From NCBI RefSeq assembly GCF_000691525.1, contig NZ_JMDW01000009.1:248001-312000 (forward strand): 64,000 nucleotides of DNA. The letters are read 5' to 3'. Position numbers and translations under genes: made by a program. Shown here piece by piece: positions 55,644 to 63,842 of the stretch (position 1 is its first letter; the number at the start of each line of letters is the position of its first letter). Origin of the DNA: Mycolicibacterium neoaurum ATCC 25795. GTDB lineage: Bacteria; Actinomycetota; Actinomycetes; Mycobacteriales; Mycobacteriaceae. A model generated the notes under the pieces. It was given only the letters and a program-made list of their open reading frames with translations. It did not search any database and had not been told where the DNA came from.

Positions 55644-58267
55644 TGGTTGCACAAACAGAGATGACGGCACGCGCCGAGGACGTGCTGGCCGGCTACCGGA
55701 GCCGCCGCGCCCAACAAGCGTTGTTCGATGTCCGGGGCACGGTCGGAAACGGCTTCGACGAGTTCGTCGACGCCGCAGGCGCCATCCGGCCCGCCTGGCA
55801 GGAGCTGGCCGAATGCGTGGCCGAGCGGGGCCGCGACGGGTTGGACCGACTGCGGGTGACCGTGCGCAACCTCGTCGACGACGACGGCATCACCTACGTG
55901 CACGTCGACAAGAGCGCCGCGGACACCGCCCCGGACGGTGGCGTCGCCGAGCCGTGGCATCTGGACGCGCTGCCGCTGCTCATCTCCACCGCCGACTGGG
56001 ACGTCCTGGAAGCCGGGCTGGTGCAACGGTCGCGGCTACTCGACGCGGTGCTCACCGACCTCTACAGCGCGCGCGTCTCCCTCACCAGCGGGGTGCTGCC
56101 CCCACAACTGCTCTTTGCCCATCCCGCGTACGTGCGGGCCGCCCACGGGATCGAGGTCCCCGGCAAGCATCAGCTGTTCCTGCACGGCTGTGATGTCAGC
56201 CGGGCCGCCGACGGCAGTTTCCGGGCCAACGCCGACTGGACCCAGGCCCCCTCGGGAGCCGGCTACGCGCTCGCAGGTCGTCGGGTCATCGCCCACGCCG
56301 CCCCGGACCTGTATGAGCGCATCGCCCCGCGGCCGGCCTCCCCGTGGGCGCAGGCGTTGCGGCTGGCGCTCATCGATGCGGCACCCGAGGCCGCCGAGGA
56401 GCCCGTGGTGGTCGTGCTCAGTCCGGGTGCGCACTCCGAGACGGCCTTCGACCAGGCCTACCTGGCAAGCGTTCTCGGTTTCCCGCTGGTGGAGAGTGCC
56501 GACCTGGTGGTGCGCGACGGGAAACTCTGGATGCGTTCGCTGGGCACCCTCAAACGCGTCGACGTGGTGTTGCGCCGAGTGGATGCCGACTATGTCGACC
56601 CACTGGACCTGCGCGCCGATTCCCGGCTCGGGGTGGTCGGTCTGGTCGAGGTGCTGCGCCGCGGCGCGGCGACCGTCGTCAACACCCTCGGCAGCGGCAT
56701 CCTGGAAAGCCCAGGGCTGATGCGCTTCCTGCCTGAGTTGGCCGAACTGCTGACCGGTGAGACCCCGCAGCTGGCATCACCGCAGATGTACTGGGGCGGA
56801 ATCGATGTGGAACGGTCTCATTTGCTTACCCAGCTGTCGCGGTTGCTGATCAAACCGGTCACCGGGGGCAAGACGATCGTCGGTCCAGCGCTGTCGGTGT
56901 CGGCCCGCGAACAGCTTGCCGCGTGCATCGGCGCGAACCCGTGGCAGTGGGTCGGCCAGGAACTACCTCAATTCTCCTCGGCACCCACCGATTTCCTGCC
57001 CGGTGGGGTGTCCGCGGCCGATGTCGGCATGCGTCTTTTCACGGTGGCCCAACGCGGCGGCTACGCCCCGATGATGGGCGGGCTGGGTTTCCTGCCCGCT
57101 CCCGGCAATGCCGCATACACTCTCGATACCGTTGCGGCCAAAGACGTCTGGGTCCGTACCCCGGATCGTGCCAAAGCGGTGCCGACCCCCTCGGTGGACC
57201 TGCCGGTCATGACGCCGAGCCCCACCAGGGCGGTCAGCTCGCCGCGTGTGCTGTCGGACTTCTTCTGGTTGGGCCGCTACGCCGAACGCGCCGAGAACAT
57301 GGCGCGGCTGCTGACCGTCACCCGCGAGCGCTACCACGAGTACCGGTACCGCCAGGATATGACCGAAAGTCAGTGTGTGCCTGTCCTGTTGGCTGCTATC
57401 GGCGTGATCACCGGCACTGACACCGGCTCCGGTGGCGACGATCACGAGTCCATCGCGATCGCACCGAGCACCTTGTGGTCGCTGACCGCCGACCGGCGCC
57501 GCCCGGGATCGCTGGCCCAATCTGTCGAACGGCTCGGGCTGGCGGCCCGCGGCGTGCGCGACCAGATGTCCAACGACACCTGGATGGTGCTCGCCGCGGT
57601 GGAGCGCGCCGTCGGGTCCAGGGCCCGCCAGCCGGAATCCCAGGCCGCCGGTGACGCCTACCTGCTGACCGCCCACACCCAGACGCTGGCGGGCATGCTC
57701 GCGCTGTCCGGGATGGCGGCCGAATCGATGGTCCAGGATGTCGGCTGGTCGGTGATGGACATCGGCAAGCGCATCGAACGCAGTCTCGGGCTCACGGCGC
57801 TGTTGCGCGCGACCATGACGGCGGTACGGGCGCCCGGCGCGGAACAGGCCGTCACCGAGTCGATGCTGGTGGCCTGCGAGTCATCGGTCATCTACCGCCG
57901 CCGGATGCTCGGCAAGGTCAGCATCGCCGCGGTGGCGGATCTGGTGCTCTTCGACGCAGAGAACCCGCGCTCGCTGATCTATCAGTTCGACCGACTGCAT
58001 CAGGGTCTGCGGCGGCTGCCGTCGTCGTCGGGTTCGTCACGTCCGGAACGGCTGGCCGACGAGATCACCGCACGGCTGCGTCGTGTCGATCCGGACGATC
58101 TGGAGGCCGTCGACGCCGACGGCACTCGTGCCGAACTGGCCGATCTGCTCGACGGCCTGCATTCCGACCTGCGTGAGCTGTCCAGTCTGATCACCGCCGC
58201 GCATCTGTCGCTGCCGACCGGCATGCAACCGCTGTGGGGTCCCGACGAGCGGAGGCGGCTACCGTGA
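55643..58267 (+). CDS. Circularly permuted ATP-grasp / alpha-E fusion protein (Rv2567-like)
   Basis: 874 residues. The first about 480 residues form the CP_ATPgrasp type 2 domain. Visible blocks are PPQLLFAHPAYVRAAHGI, HGCDVSRAADGSFRANADWTQAPSGAGYAL (as VSRAADGSF and DWTQAPSGAGY), VRDGKLWMRSLGTLKRVDVV and GGIDVERSHLL. An alpha-E helical domain follows (about 520-860) with DFFWLGRYAERAENMARLL at its start. The two domains are separate genes in many bacteria. ATP-grasp folds ligate carboxylates to amines, so a peptide-like ligase role with the flanking transglutaminases is likely but undemonstrated. It overlaps the next gene by GTGA. Confidence 0.88.
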   Translation: MVAQTEMTARAEDVLAGYRSRRAQQALFDVRGTVGNGFDEFVDAAGAIRPAWQELAECVAERGRDGLDRLRVTVRNLVDDDGITYVHVDKSAADTAPDGGVAEPWHLDALPLLISTADWDVLEAGLVQRSRLLDAVLTDLYSARVSLTSGVLPPQLLFAHPAYVRAAHGIEVPGKHQLFLHGCDVSRAADGSFRANADWTQAPSGAGYALAGRRVIAHAAPDLYERIAPRPASPWAQALRLALIDAAPEAAEEPVVVVLSPGAHSETAFDQAYLASVLGFPLVESADLVVRDGKLWMRSLGTLKRVDVVLRRVDADYVDPLDLRADSRLGVVGLVEVLRRGAATVVNTLGSGILESPGLMRFLPELAELLTGETPQLASPQMYWGGIDVERSHLLTQLSRLLIKPVTGGKTIVGPALSVSAREQLAACIGANPWQWVGQELPQFSSAPTDFLPGGVSAADVGMRLFTVAQRGGYAPMMGGLGFLPAPGNAAYTLDTVAAKDVWVRTPDRAKAVPTPSVDLPVMTPSPTRAVSSPRVLSDFFWLGRYAERAENMARLLTVTRERYHEYRYRQDMTESQCVPVLLAAIGVITGTDTGSGGDDHESIAIAPSTLWSLTADRRRPGSLAQSVERLGLAARGVRDQMSNDTWMVLAAVERAVGSRARQPESQAAGDAYLLTAHTQTLAGMLALSGMAAESMVQDVGWSVMDIGKRIERSLGLTALLRATMTAVRAPGAEQAVTESMLVACESSVIYRRRMLGKVSIAAVADLVLFDAENPRSLIYQFDRLHQGLRRLPSSSGSSRPERLADEITARLRRVDPDDLEAVDADGTRAELADLLDGLHSDLRELSSLITAAHLSLPTGMQPLWGPDERRRLP

Positions 58268-59151
58268 CGCGAACAGGAACCCGGCGGTACGAGATCACCC
58301 ACCGCACCACCTACCGGTACTCCGATGATGTCACCGGCTCGTACGGCCGCGGTTATCTGACCCCACGCGAACTGCCGGGCCAGCGGCGGCTGTCCCACGA
58401 ATTGCTGATCGAGCCGGAGGCGGCCGACAGTTCGGTCAGTCGGGACGCCTACGGCAACACCAGTTCCTACTTCCATGTCACCGAACCGCACCGCACCCTC
58501 ACCGTCACGGGTCACTCGCTGGTGGAGGTCGATCCGCCGGCACCGGAGCTCTACGAGGGGGGAGCTGCGCGCGCACCCTGGGAGATATCGCGCCCGGTCG
58601 GTCCCGACGGTGCACTCGCCAGCGAGTTCACCCTGGATCTCGCGCCCCCGGAGATCACCGATGACGTCCGCGCCTACGCGGCGCCCAGTTTCGTTCCGGA
58701 GCGGCCGCTGATCGAGGTCCTGCGTGACCTCAACTCGCGGATCTTCCGCGATTTCACCTACCGGTCGGGCTCGACGACCATCTCGACGGGGGTGGCCGAG
58801 GTGCTGGCGGCCCGGGAGGGGGTGTGCCAGGACTTCGCCCGCCTGGCCATCGCGTGCCTGCGGGCCAATGGCCTGGCCGCCAGCTATGTGTCCGGGTACC
58901 TGGCCACCGACCCGCCGCCGGGCAAGGAACGCATGATCGGCGTCGACGCCACCCACGCTTGGGCGTCGGTGTGGACGCCGCAGAACCAGTGGCTGGGGCT
59001 GGACCCGACCAATGACCAGTTGGTCGACGAGCGATATGTGGTGGTCGGCTTCGGCAGGGATTACGCCGACGTGCCGCCGCTGCGCGGGATCATCTACACC
59101 GAATCGGAGAGTAGCGTTATCGAAGTCTCAGTCGATGTGGCGCCGAACTGA
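58264..59151 (+). CDS. Transglutaminase-like protease family protein (Rv2569c-like)
   Basis: 295 residues. A beta-rich N-terminal domain (YEITHRTTYRYSDDV) is followed by the core with C188 (REGVCQDFAR), H231 (DATHAWASVW) and D247 (GLDPTND). This triad spacing is close to that of the large transglutaminase-like protein two genes upstream, so the cluster has two related catalytic cores. GTG 58264 overlaps the ATP-grasp stop. It is probably cytoplasmic. Confidence 0.88.
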   Translation: MTRTGTRRYEITHRTTYRYSDDVTGSYGRGYLTPRELPGQRRLSHELLIEPEAADSSVSRDAYGNTSSYFHVTEPHRTLTVTGHSLVEVDPPAPELYEGGAARAPWEISRPVGPDGALASEFTLDLAPPEITDDVRAYAAPSFVPERPLIEVLRDLNSRIFRDFTYRSGSTTISTGVAEVLAAREGVCQDFARLAIACLRANGLAASYVSGYLATDPPPGKERMIGVDATHAWASVWTPQNQWLGLDPTNDQLVDERYVVVGFGRDYADVPPLRGIIYTESESSVIEVSVDVAPN

Positions 59152-59220
59152 CTCCCTGGTGGTTTAGGCGTTCGCCGCAGCGGGCACCAGCTAGCGGCCG
59201 TGCGAACAGGGAGAGCGTAC

Positions 59221-60282
59221 ATGCGGGATTTCAATTGTCCGAAGTGTGGACAGCGACTGGCGTTCGAGAACTCGAAATGCCTGTCCTGCGGTTCGGCGTT
59301 GGGCTTCTCGCTCGACGATATGGCCCTGCTGGTCATCGCCAGCGGTGACGAGAGCGAGCACGCCGGGGCGGTCGACGAGCACAACTATGCGTTGTGCGCC
59401 AATCTTTATGCCGCCGAATGTAACTGGCTGGTCAAGGTCGGGGAGGGCTCTGGGCTGTGCGCATCATGTGCGTTGACCAGGACCAGGCCCGCCGATTCCG
59501 ACACCGTGGCGATGGCCGCCTTCGCCGCCGCCGAGCGCGCCAAACGCCGGATGATCGCCGAGCTGACCGAGCTGAAGTTGCCCGTGGTCGGCCGCGAGGA
59601 CGATCCGAAGTACGGGTTGGCCTTCGATCTGCTGTCCAGCGAGTTCGAGAAGGTCTTCACCGGCCACGCCGACGGGGTGATCACCCTTGACCTGGCCGAG
59701 GGCGATGATGTGCACCGCGAGCAGCTACGGGTGTCCATGGAGGAGCCCTACCGCACGCTGCTCGGTCACTTTCGGCACGAGATCGGCCACTACTACTTCT
59801 ACCGGCTGGTCAGCCCAGTCCCGGAGTACCTGGAACGGTTCAACGAGTTGTTCGGTGATCCCGATCTTGATTACCAAGCAGCGCTGGACCGGCATTACAG
59901 CGAGGGAGCGCCGGCCGGCTGGAAGAACGATTACGTATCGTCCTATGCCACCATGCATCCGGCCGAGGACTGGGCCGAGACCTTCGCCCACTACCTGCAC
60001 ATCCGCGACACCCTGGATACCGCCGCGGCGTTCGGATTGGCGCCGGCCGGGGCGACCTTCGACCGACGGGTGTTGGGCCCCAGCGGTTTCGACACCATCA
60101 TCGAGATGTGGCTGCCGCTGACGTGGGCGCTGAACATGGTGAACCGGTCGATGGGCCGCGACGATCTGTACCCGTTCGTGTTGCCGCCGGCGGTGCTGGA
60201 GAAGATGCGATTCATCCACACCGTGATCGACGAGATCACCTCCTCGCCGGACAAGCTGGCCGCGGTGGGCGGCGCGGCCTGA
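59221..60282 (+). CDS. Zinc-ribbon, HExxH putative metallopeptidase (Rv2568c-like)
   Basis: 353 residues. The N-terminal zinc ribbon has C6, C9, C20 and C23 (FNCPKCGQ, KCLSCGS), with more Cys at CANLYAAEC and LCASCAL. The catalytic HEIGH is at residues 186-190 (FRHEIGHYYFY), and DWAETFAHYLH supplies the next ligand. These proteins are regular partners of the transglutaminase/ATP-grasp cluster. The ATG at 59221 follows GGGAGAG, and 69 bases separate it from the transglutaminase gene, so it is likely in the same unit. Confidence 0.85.
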   Translation: MRDFNCPKCGQRLAFENSKCLSCGSALGFSLDDMALLVIASGDESEHAGAVDEHNYALCANLYAAECNWLVKVGEGSGLCASCALTRTRPADSDTVAMAAFAAAERAKRRMIAELTELKLPVVGREDDPKYGLAFDLLSSEFEKVFTGHADGVITLDLAEGDDVHREQLRVSMEEPYRTLLGHFRHEIGHYYFYRLVSPVPEYLERFNELFGDPDLDYQAALDRHYSEGAPAGWKNDYVSSYATMHPAEDWAETFAHYLHIRDTLDTAAAFGLAPAGATFDRRVLGPSGFDTIIEMWLPLTWALNMVNRSMGRDDLYPFVLPPAVLEKMRFIHTVIDEITSSPDKLAAVGGAA

Positions 60283-60324
60283 CGGCCCAGCAGGCTGCGG
60301 TGGACCGTTCGCGCGGTCGTGCGT

Positions 60325-61353
60325 CTAGGTAGCGGTGGCGGTGTCGGGAAGGCCGGCTTTCTTGGCGGTCCGATCGGCGAGTTCCAGAAGTCGTCGAATT
60401 CTGCCTGCGACAGCATCTTTGGTCATCGGTGGATCGGCGCGGCGGCCCAGTTCACTCAAGGCGAGGTCGGGATGGGCCAGGCGTAGTGCTGCGGTGGCTT
60501 TGAGATGGGCGGGTGCGGTCTCCCCGAGAATCTGCATCGCACGCCGCACCCGTGCAGTGGACTCGGCGGCCGCCTCGGCCGCCCGCCTGGTGTTTGCCGA
60601 CTCCAACGTGGGGCTTCGTCCGATTCCGTTCTGAGAGTGCTGATGATGGTGGCGATTCGCCCACAGCGCGCTTGTTTCGGGAGCGCCGATTCGCGCCAGC
60701 AGCGTGGTGACGGCCTCGTCGTTGCGCAGGACGACGCAGTCGCGGCCGCGGACTTCGTGCCGCTGCGCGGTGATCCCCAGGCGGCGTGCGACGCCGGCCA
60801 GTGCCATCGCCGCTTCCGGGCCGGGGCTGTAGACGGTGAGTCCCCGGCGATGTCCGGTCGCCGCCAGGTGGCCGGTGGCGAGAATCGCACCGCGCCAAGC
60901 CGCTTCCAACTCCTCGTGGGCGCCACCGACGATCCACGGAGGTATCCCGTTGACCGGCCGGCCGCGGTGGTCGATCAGTCCGGTTTGCCGGGCGAGGTTC
61001 TCGGCGTGACTGACGCGCAGAAGATAGCGATTGGCGCTGCCCGAAACGGTGTGCGCCATGTTCAGTGTCGGTGCGGCGCCACATAGGTGAAAGATGTTGC
61101 TACGTAGGCGTTGGGCAGTGGGGAAGTGATCGAGTTCGGCGTCGAGGACGACCGTGTTGCCGATGATGGCGAGCCCGCCGGTGAGTCGGAGCATCACCGC
61201 GACTTCGGCCCTGCGGGTCTTGGCCGTTCCTGGCGCAACGGAGCTGAGTTCGTTCTTGACCAGGGTCACCGGTTGCCGTGGGATCGACACGTCGCGGTCA
61301 CCGTGTGCATTCAGGCCGGGTCGGCCGCCGGCGGTGACCATGGGCTGCGACAT
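60325..61353 (-). CDS. WhiA-like regulator (paralogue)
   Basis: 342 residues. The WhiA organisation is clear: MTLVKNELSSVA-like start (here after a 29-residue extension), RRAEVAVMLRLTGGLAIIGN, ARQTGLIDHRGRPVNGIPPWIVGG, GPEAAMALAGVARRLGI, and at the C-terminus LGRRADPPMTKDAVAGRIRRLL, the DNA-binding helix-turn-helix signature. WhiA controls sporulation septation genes in Streptomyces and division in others. The normal mycobacterial whiA sits with yvcK/rapZ, absent here. Many core positions are changed, so this is a second, divergent copy. ATG 61353 follows AAAGGA. Codon use is less G/C-biased than neighbours. Confidence 0.85.
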   Translation of the reverse strand: MSQPMVTAGGRPGLNAHGDRDVSIPRQPVTLVKNELSSVAPGTAKTRRAEVAVMLRLTGGLAIIGNTVVLDAELDHFPTAQRLRSNIFHLCGAAPTLNMAHTVSGSANRYLLRVSHAENLARQTGLIDHRGRPVNGIPPWIVGGAHEELEAAWRGAILATGHLAATGHRRGLTVYSPGPEAAMALAGVARRLGITAQRHEVRGRDCVVLRNDEAVTTLLARIGAPETSALWANRHHHQHSQNGIGRSPTLESANTRRAAEAAAESTARVRRAMQILGETAPAHLKATAALRLAHPDLALSELGRRADPPMTKDAVAGRIRRLLELADRTAKKAGLPDTATAT

Positions 61354-61917
61354 CAGCTGCAATCCTTTCCGCTCGATCCGGCTGGTGGAATGACTCAGGT
61401 GAAGACGGATCCACCAGCTGTACGGGGGCCGCTGCGTGGCCTGAGAGGCCGTGGAGCTGTCTGATCTGGTGTGTCCATCGTGTTGTCGCGAGCAGCTCAC
61501 CACCCGCGAACGACTTCACTTTACATGGTGGTTGACACGTCAGTCAGTTATATGTGGCTGTGGCATTGCACACGTGCTGAACTGGTCTGCGGGAGTACCG
61601 GGCCGTAGGTGGCAAACGGAGTTCGTGCGTGTTGGCCGTCAGCCGCGCACCGAGATCGGTTGAAGGCGATAGCGGTACGAAGCGGCCTGGACGATGAGAT
61701 GGCGAATCGAAACCCGTTGTCGCGGTGGGCGTGCCCACAAATGCGCATCGATGCGCGCGATGACCGGTGCCGCCGCTGAGCCCAGCGGACGCGGGTGGCC
61801 CCACGGGGCAGAACGTACTGGCGTCGGCCGCAGCGTCGCGGCTTTTGCAGTCCGTTGCGGCGTGAACGAAGTGGCTATTGCCGAGGGGTGCGTCGGACTT
61901 GCCGTACCGTATGAAAG
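61354..61917. other. Gene-poor leader region upstream of the WhiA paralogue
   Basis: No convincing gene. A possible promoter for the WhiA gene reads on the minus strand: -35-like TGACTG (61546-61541) and -10 TAAAGT (61523-61518) with a 17-base spacer, giving a leader of about 155 bases. GACAC, the core motif known for Streptomyces WhiA binding, occurs at 61534-61538 within this promoter. Open frames here (for example 61451-61663, with CPSCC and CGCG) have third-codon G/C near 60%, well below the local norm. The rest, 61664-61900, shows nothing I can name. Confidence 0.4.
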
Positions 61918-62259
61918 GTGACTGTAAGGGAGCGCTCCGGTTGGAAAGTGCAGGTTATAGTTGGGTTTGCTTCGGCCCTCGTGTTTGCTCTGCTCATATT
62001 GGTCAACTCATTGCCGACCGTCTCGCTGGCCGAGGACGGAACGTACAGAGTCGATGACTGCTTCCGCTGCAACCCTGTCCCCGGCACGTGGCAGACCTAC
62101 GGCGGGGTCGCGGCGCGCTGTGCATGGATGGTGCGCACAGAGGAAAAGGACGTTGTTGACCACGGCGAGTTCGCTCCGGGTGAGAGCGGACGTGTAGTGC
62201 TCCACAAAGGTGAGTACCTCACGACAGTCGGTTGTCAGCCCTGGGTGTTGATCGGCTGA
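61918..62259 (+). CDS. Small membrane-anchored or secreted protein of unknown function
   Basis: 113 residues from GTG. It has one N-terminal hydrophobic segment (about 10-37: VIVGFASALVFALLILVN), then a Cys-containing outer part (DDCFRCNP, RCAWMV, GCQPWV; four Cys, perhaps two disulfides) with a beta-like pattern. A -10 TACCGT (61905-61910) ends eight bases before the GTG, suggesting a leaderless gene. Third-codon G/C is lower than in neighbouring genes, which hints at recent acquisition. Not recognised. Confidence 0.6.
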   Translation: MTVRERSGWKVQVIVGFASALVFALLILVNSLPTVSLAEDGTYRVDDCFRCNPVPGTWQTYGGVAARCAWMVRTEEKDVVDHGEFAPGESGRVVLHKGEYLTTVGCQPWVLIG

Positions 62260-62364
62260 TCGGTCAACTCGGCATTATTGCGTGCTGACGTGCGGGCCCG
62301 CCCGTTGCCGGAGTTTCTTTCCTGCGGTGGGTGAACCGAGTGGCCGGCTGTTCGGCGCGGCCGT

Positions 62365-62934
62365 TCAACTCAAGCGCAGGTACGTCTGTCCGCGCGGGGA
62401 CAGCCGATAGCCGGTGCCCAGACTGATGGTCAGCCCGAGCCCTTTCAGCTGTCTGACCCTGCGCTTGAACCGCGCTGTGTCGGTACCGACCCGAGCGGCC
62501 AGATCCGGTGCCCGGACACCTTCGTTGTCGCCGATCAGATGCAGGTACGTCCTGGTCCAGGGTTCGGTGGCCGCGTCCCAGCGGTCCAGTCGCGCGGTGA
62601 TCTCGGCGATCTCGTCGGCGGTCGGTATGCCCTCGGCCAGGGCAGGACGCTCGTCCGGAGCCAGATAGCAGACCCCGATCAGATACGTGTGCGCGGCGAT
62701 GCGCCCATCCAGTTCTGCCTGCGCGGTGGCGGCGTCGGGGTAGCCGGCCGCACGGGCTTGCGCCGGTGTCACCCGGTAACCGGCCGGGCATTCGTCGACC
62801 GAGTCGACATACACGGTCCCGGCCTGGGTGCGTTGGGTGCCGCCGGCCTTGACCCGCGGGCGGTCCCACTTGCGCAGCACCAGGGTGATGGCTCCGGCCG
62901 CGATACCGTCGGCCGTCGCACGATCGAGCAACAC
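62365..62934 (-). CDS. ASCH-domain protein with C-terminal winged helix-like region
   Basis: 189 residues. The N-terminal ASCH fold is recognisable from AGAITLVLRKWDRPRVKAGGTQR and GTVYVDSVDE, a beta-barrel related to PUA domains that bind RNA. The second half (about 125-189, APDLAARVGTDTARFKRRVRQLKGLGLTISLGTGYRLSPRG in outline) looks like a winged helix, for example VGTDTARFKRRVRQLKGLGL. It may bind RNA or a nucleotide-modified target. No specific role can be given. It is divergent from the DUF3097 gene. Confidence 0.75.
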   Translation of the reverse strand: MLLDRATADGIAAGAITLVLRKWDRPRVKAGGTQRTQAGTVYVDSVDECPAGYRVTPAQARAAGYPDAATAQAELDGRIAAHTYLIGVCYLAPDERPALAEGIPTADEIAEITARLDRWDAATEPWTRTYLHLIGDNEGVRAPDLAARVGTDTARFKRRVRQLKGLGLTISLGTGYRLSPRGQTYLRLS

Positions 62935-62989
62935 ATCTCGATGCTATGACGGCGGCATGTCGTATCGGCGGGTCCGCAGCGGGGCTTTC

Positions 62990-62995
62990 TAGGAT
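62990..62995 (+). promoter_or_regulatory. -10 element of the DUF3097 gene
   Basis: TAGGAT ends eight bases before the GTG at 63003. No Shine-Dalgarno is present, so the gene is probably leaderless. Confidence 0.5.
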
Positions 62996-63002
62996 CGCCC
63001 GC

Positions 63003-63833
63003 GTGACTGATCGATACGGCTCCGACATCCTGTCTCGAAACCCGCACACGCCTAAGCGCGTTCGCTCCGTCGAACACCCGGCGGAGCGGGGACTGGTGGT
63101 CGAGGATCCCTCCAGCGGTTTCGTCGGCGCGGTGGTGCGTATCGAGAACAACCGGGTGGACCTGGAGGACCGCAACGGCCGGATCCGCTCCTTCCCGCTG
63201 GGCCCCGGCTTCCTCGTCGAGGGCAAGCCGGTGATTCTGACGGTGCCCAAGCGTGCCCCGGCCGCGCCGGCCCGCACCGCTTCCGGGTCGGTGGCGGTCG
63301 CCGGTGCGAAGGCGCGTGTCGCCCTGGCCAGCCGGATCTACGTCGAGGGCCGCCACGACGCCGAACTCGTCGAGCAGGTGTGGGGTGCGGATCTGCGCAT
63401 CGAGGGTGTCGTCGTCGAATACCTGGGCGGTGTGGACGATCTGGCCGGCATTGTCGCGGAGTTCCAGCCCGGGCCCGGCCGCAAGCTCGGCGTGCTCGTC
63501 GACCACCTGGTGGCGGGCTCCAAGGAATCGCGGATCGCCGCCGAGGCGATGCGCGCGAGCTCAGGTGACCATGTGCTGGTGGTCGGGCACCCGTACATCG
63601 ACATCTGGCAGGCGGTCAAACCCGAACGACTGGGCCTGAAGCAGTGGCCGGTGATCCCGCGCGGTATCGACTGGAAACACGGGATCTGCGAGGCGCTGGG
63701 CTGGCCACATGCCACCCAGGCCGATATCGCCGGCGCCTGGCAGCGCATCCGCGGCCGCGTCCGGGACTGGAACGATCTGGAACCGGCGCTGATCGGGCGG
63801 GTCGAGGAGCTGATCGACTTCGTGACCGCTTAG
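63003..63833 (+). CDS. DUF3097 family protein
   Basis: 276 residues, an actinobacterial conserved protein. Hallmarks are the start TDRYGSDILSRNP, the segment RIYVEGRHDAELVEQVWGADLR (a Toprim-like EGRHDAE block), VVEYLGGVDDL and HPYIDIWQAVKP. The Toprim-like pattern suggests a nucleic-acid or nucleotide role, which is inference. The GTG at 63003 is chosen for the family N-terminus and the -10 directly upstream. Codons before it are in the promoter. Confidence 0.82.
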   Translation: MTDRYGSDILSRNPHTPKRVRSVEHPAERGLVVEDPSSGFVGAVVRIENNRVDLEDRNGRIRSFPLGPGFLVEGKPVILTVPKRAPAAPARTASGSVAVAGAKARVALASRIYVEGRHDAELVEQVWGADLRIEGVVVEYLGGVDDLAGIVAEFQPGPGRKLGVLVDHLVAGSKESRIAAEAMRASSGDHVLVVGHPYIDIWQAVKPERLGLKQWPVIPRGIDWKHGICEALGWPHATQADIAGAWQRIRGRVRDWNDLEPALIGRVEELIDFVTA

Positions 63834-63842
63834 CGTTGAGGG

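Noticed and set aside
61451..61663. 70-codon frame with CPSCC and CGCG, possibly a zinc ribbon
   Set aside because: Third-codon G/C is near 60%, no clear ribosome-binding site is seen, and it overlaps the putative promoter of the WhiA paralogue. Kept only as a remark in the leader region.
61694..61921. 75-codon plus-strand frame before the small membrane protein
   Set aside because: Composition looks random, with no start signal and no hydrophobic or family pattern.
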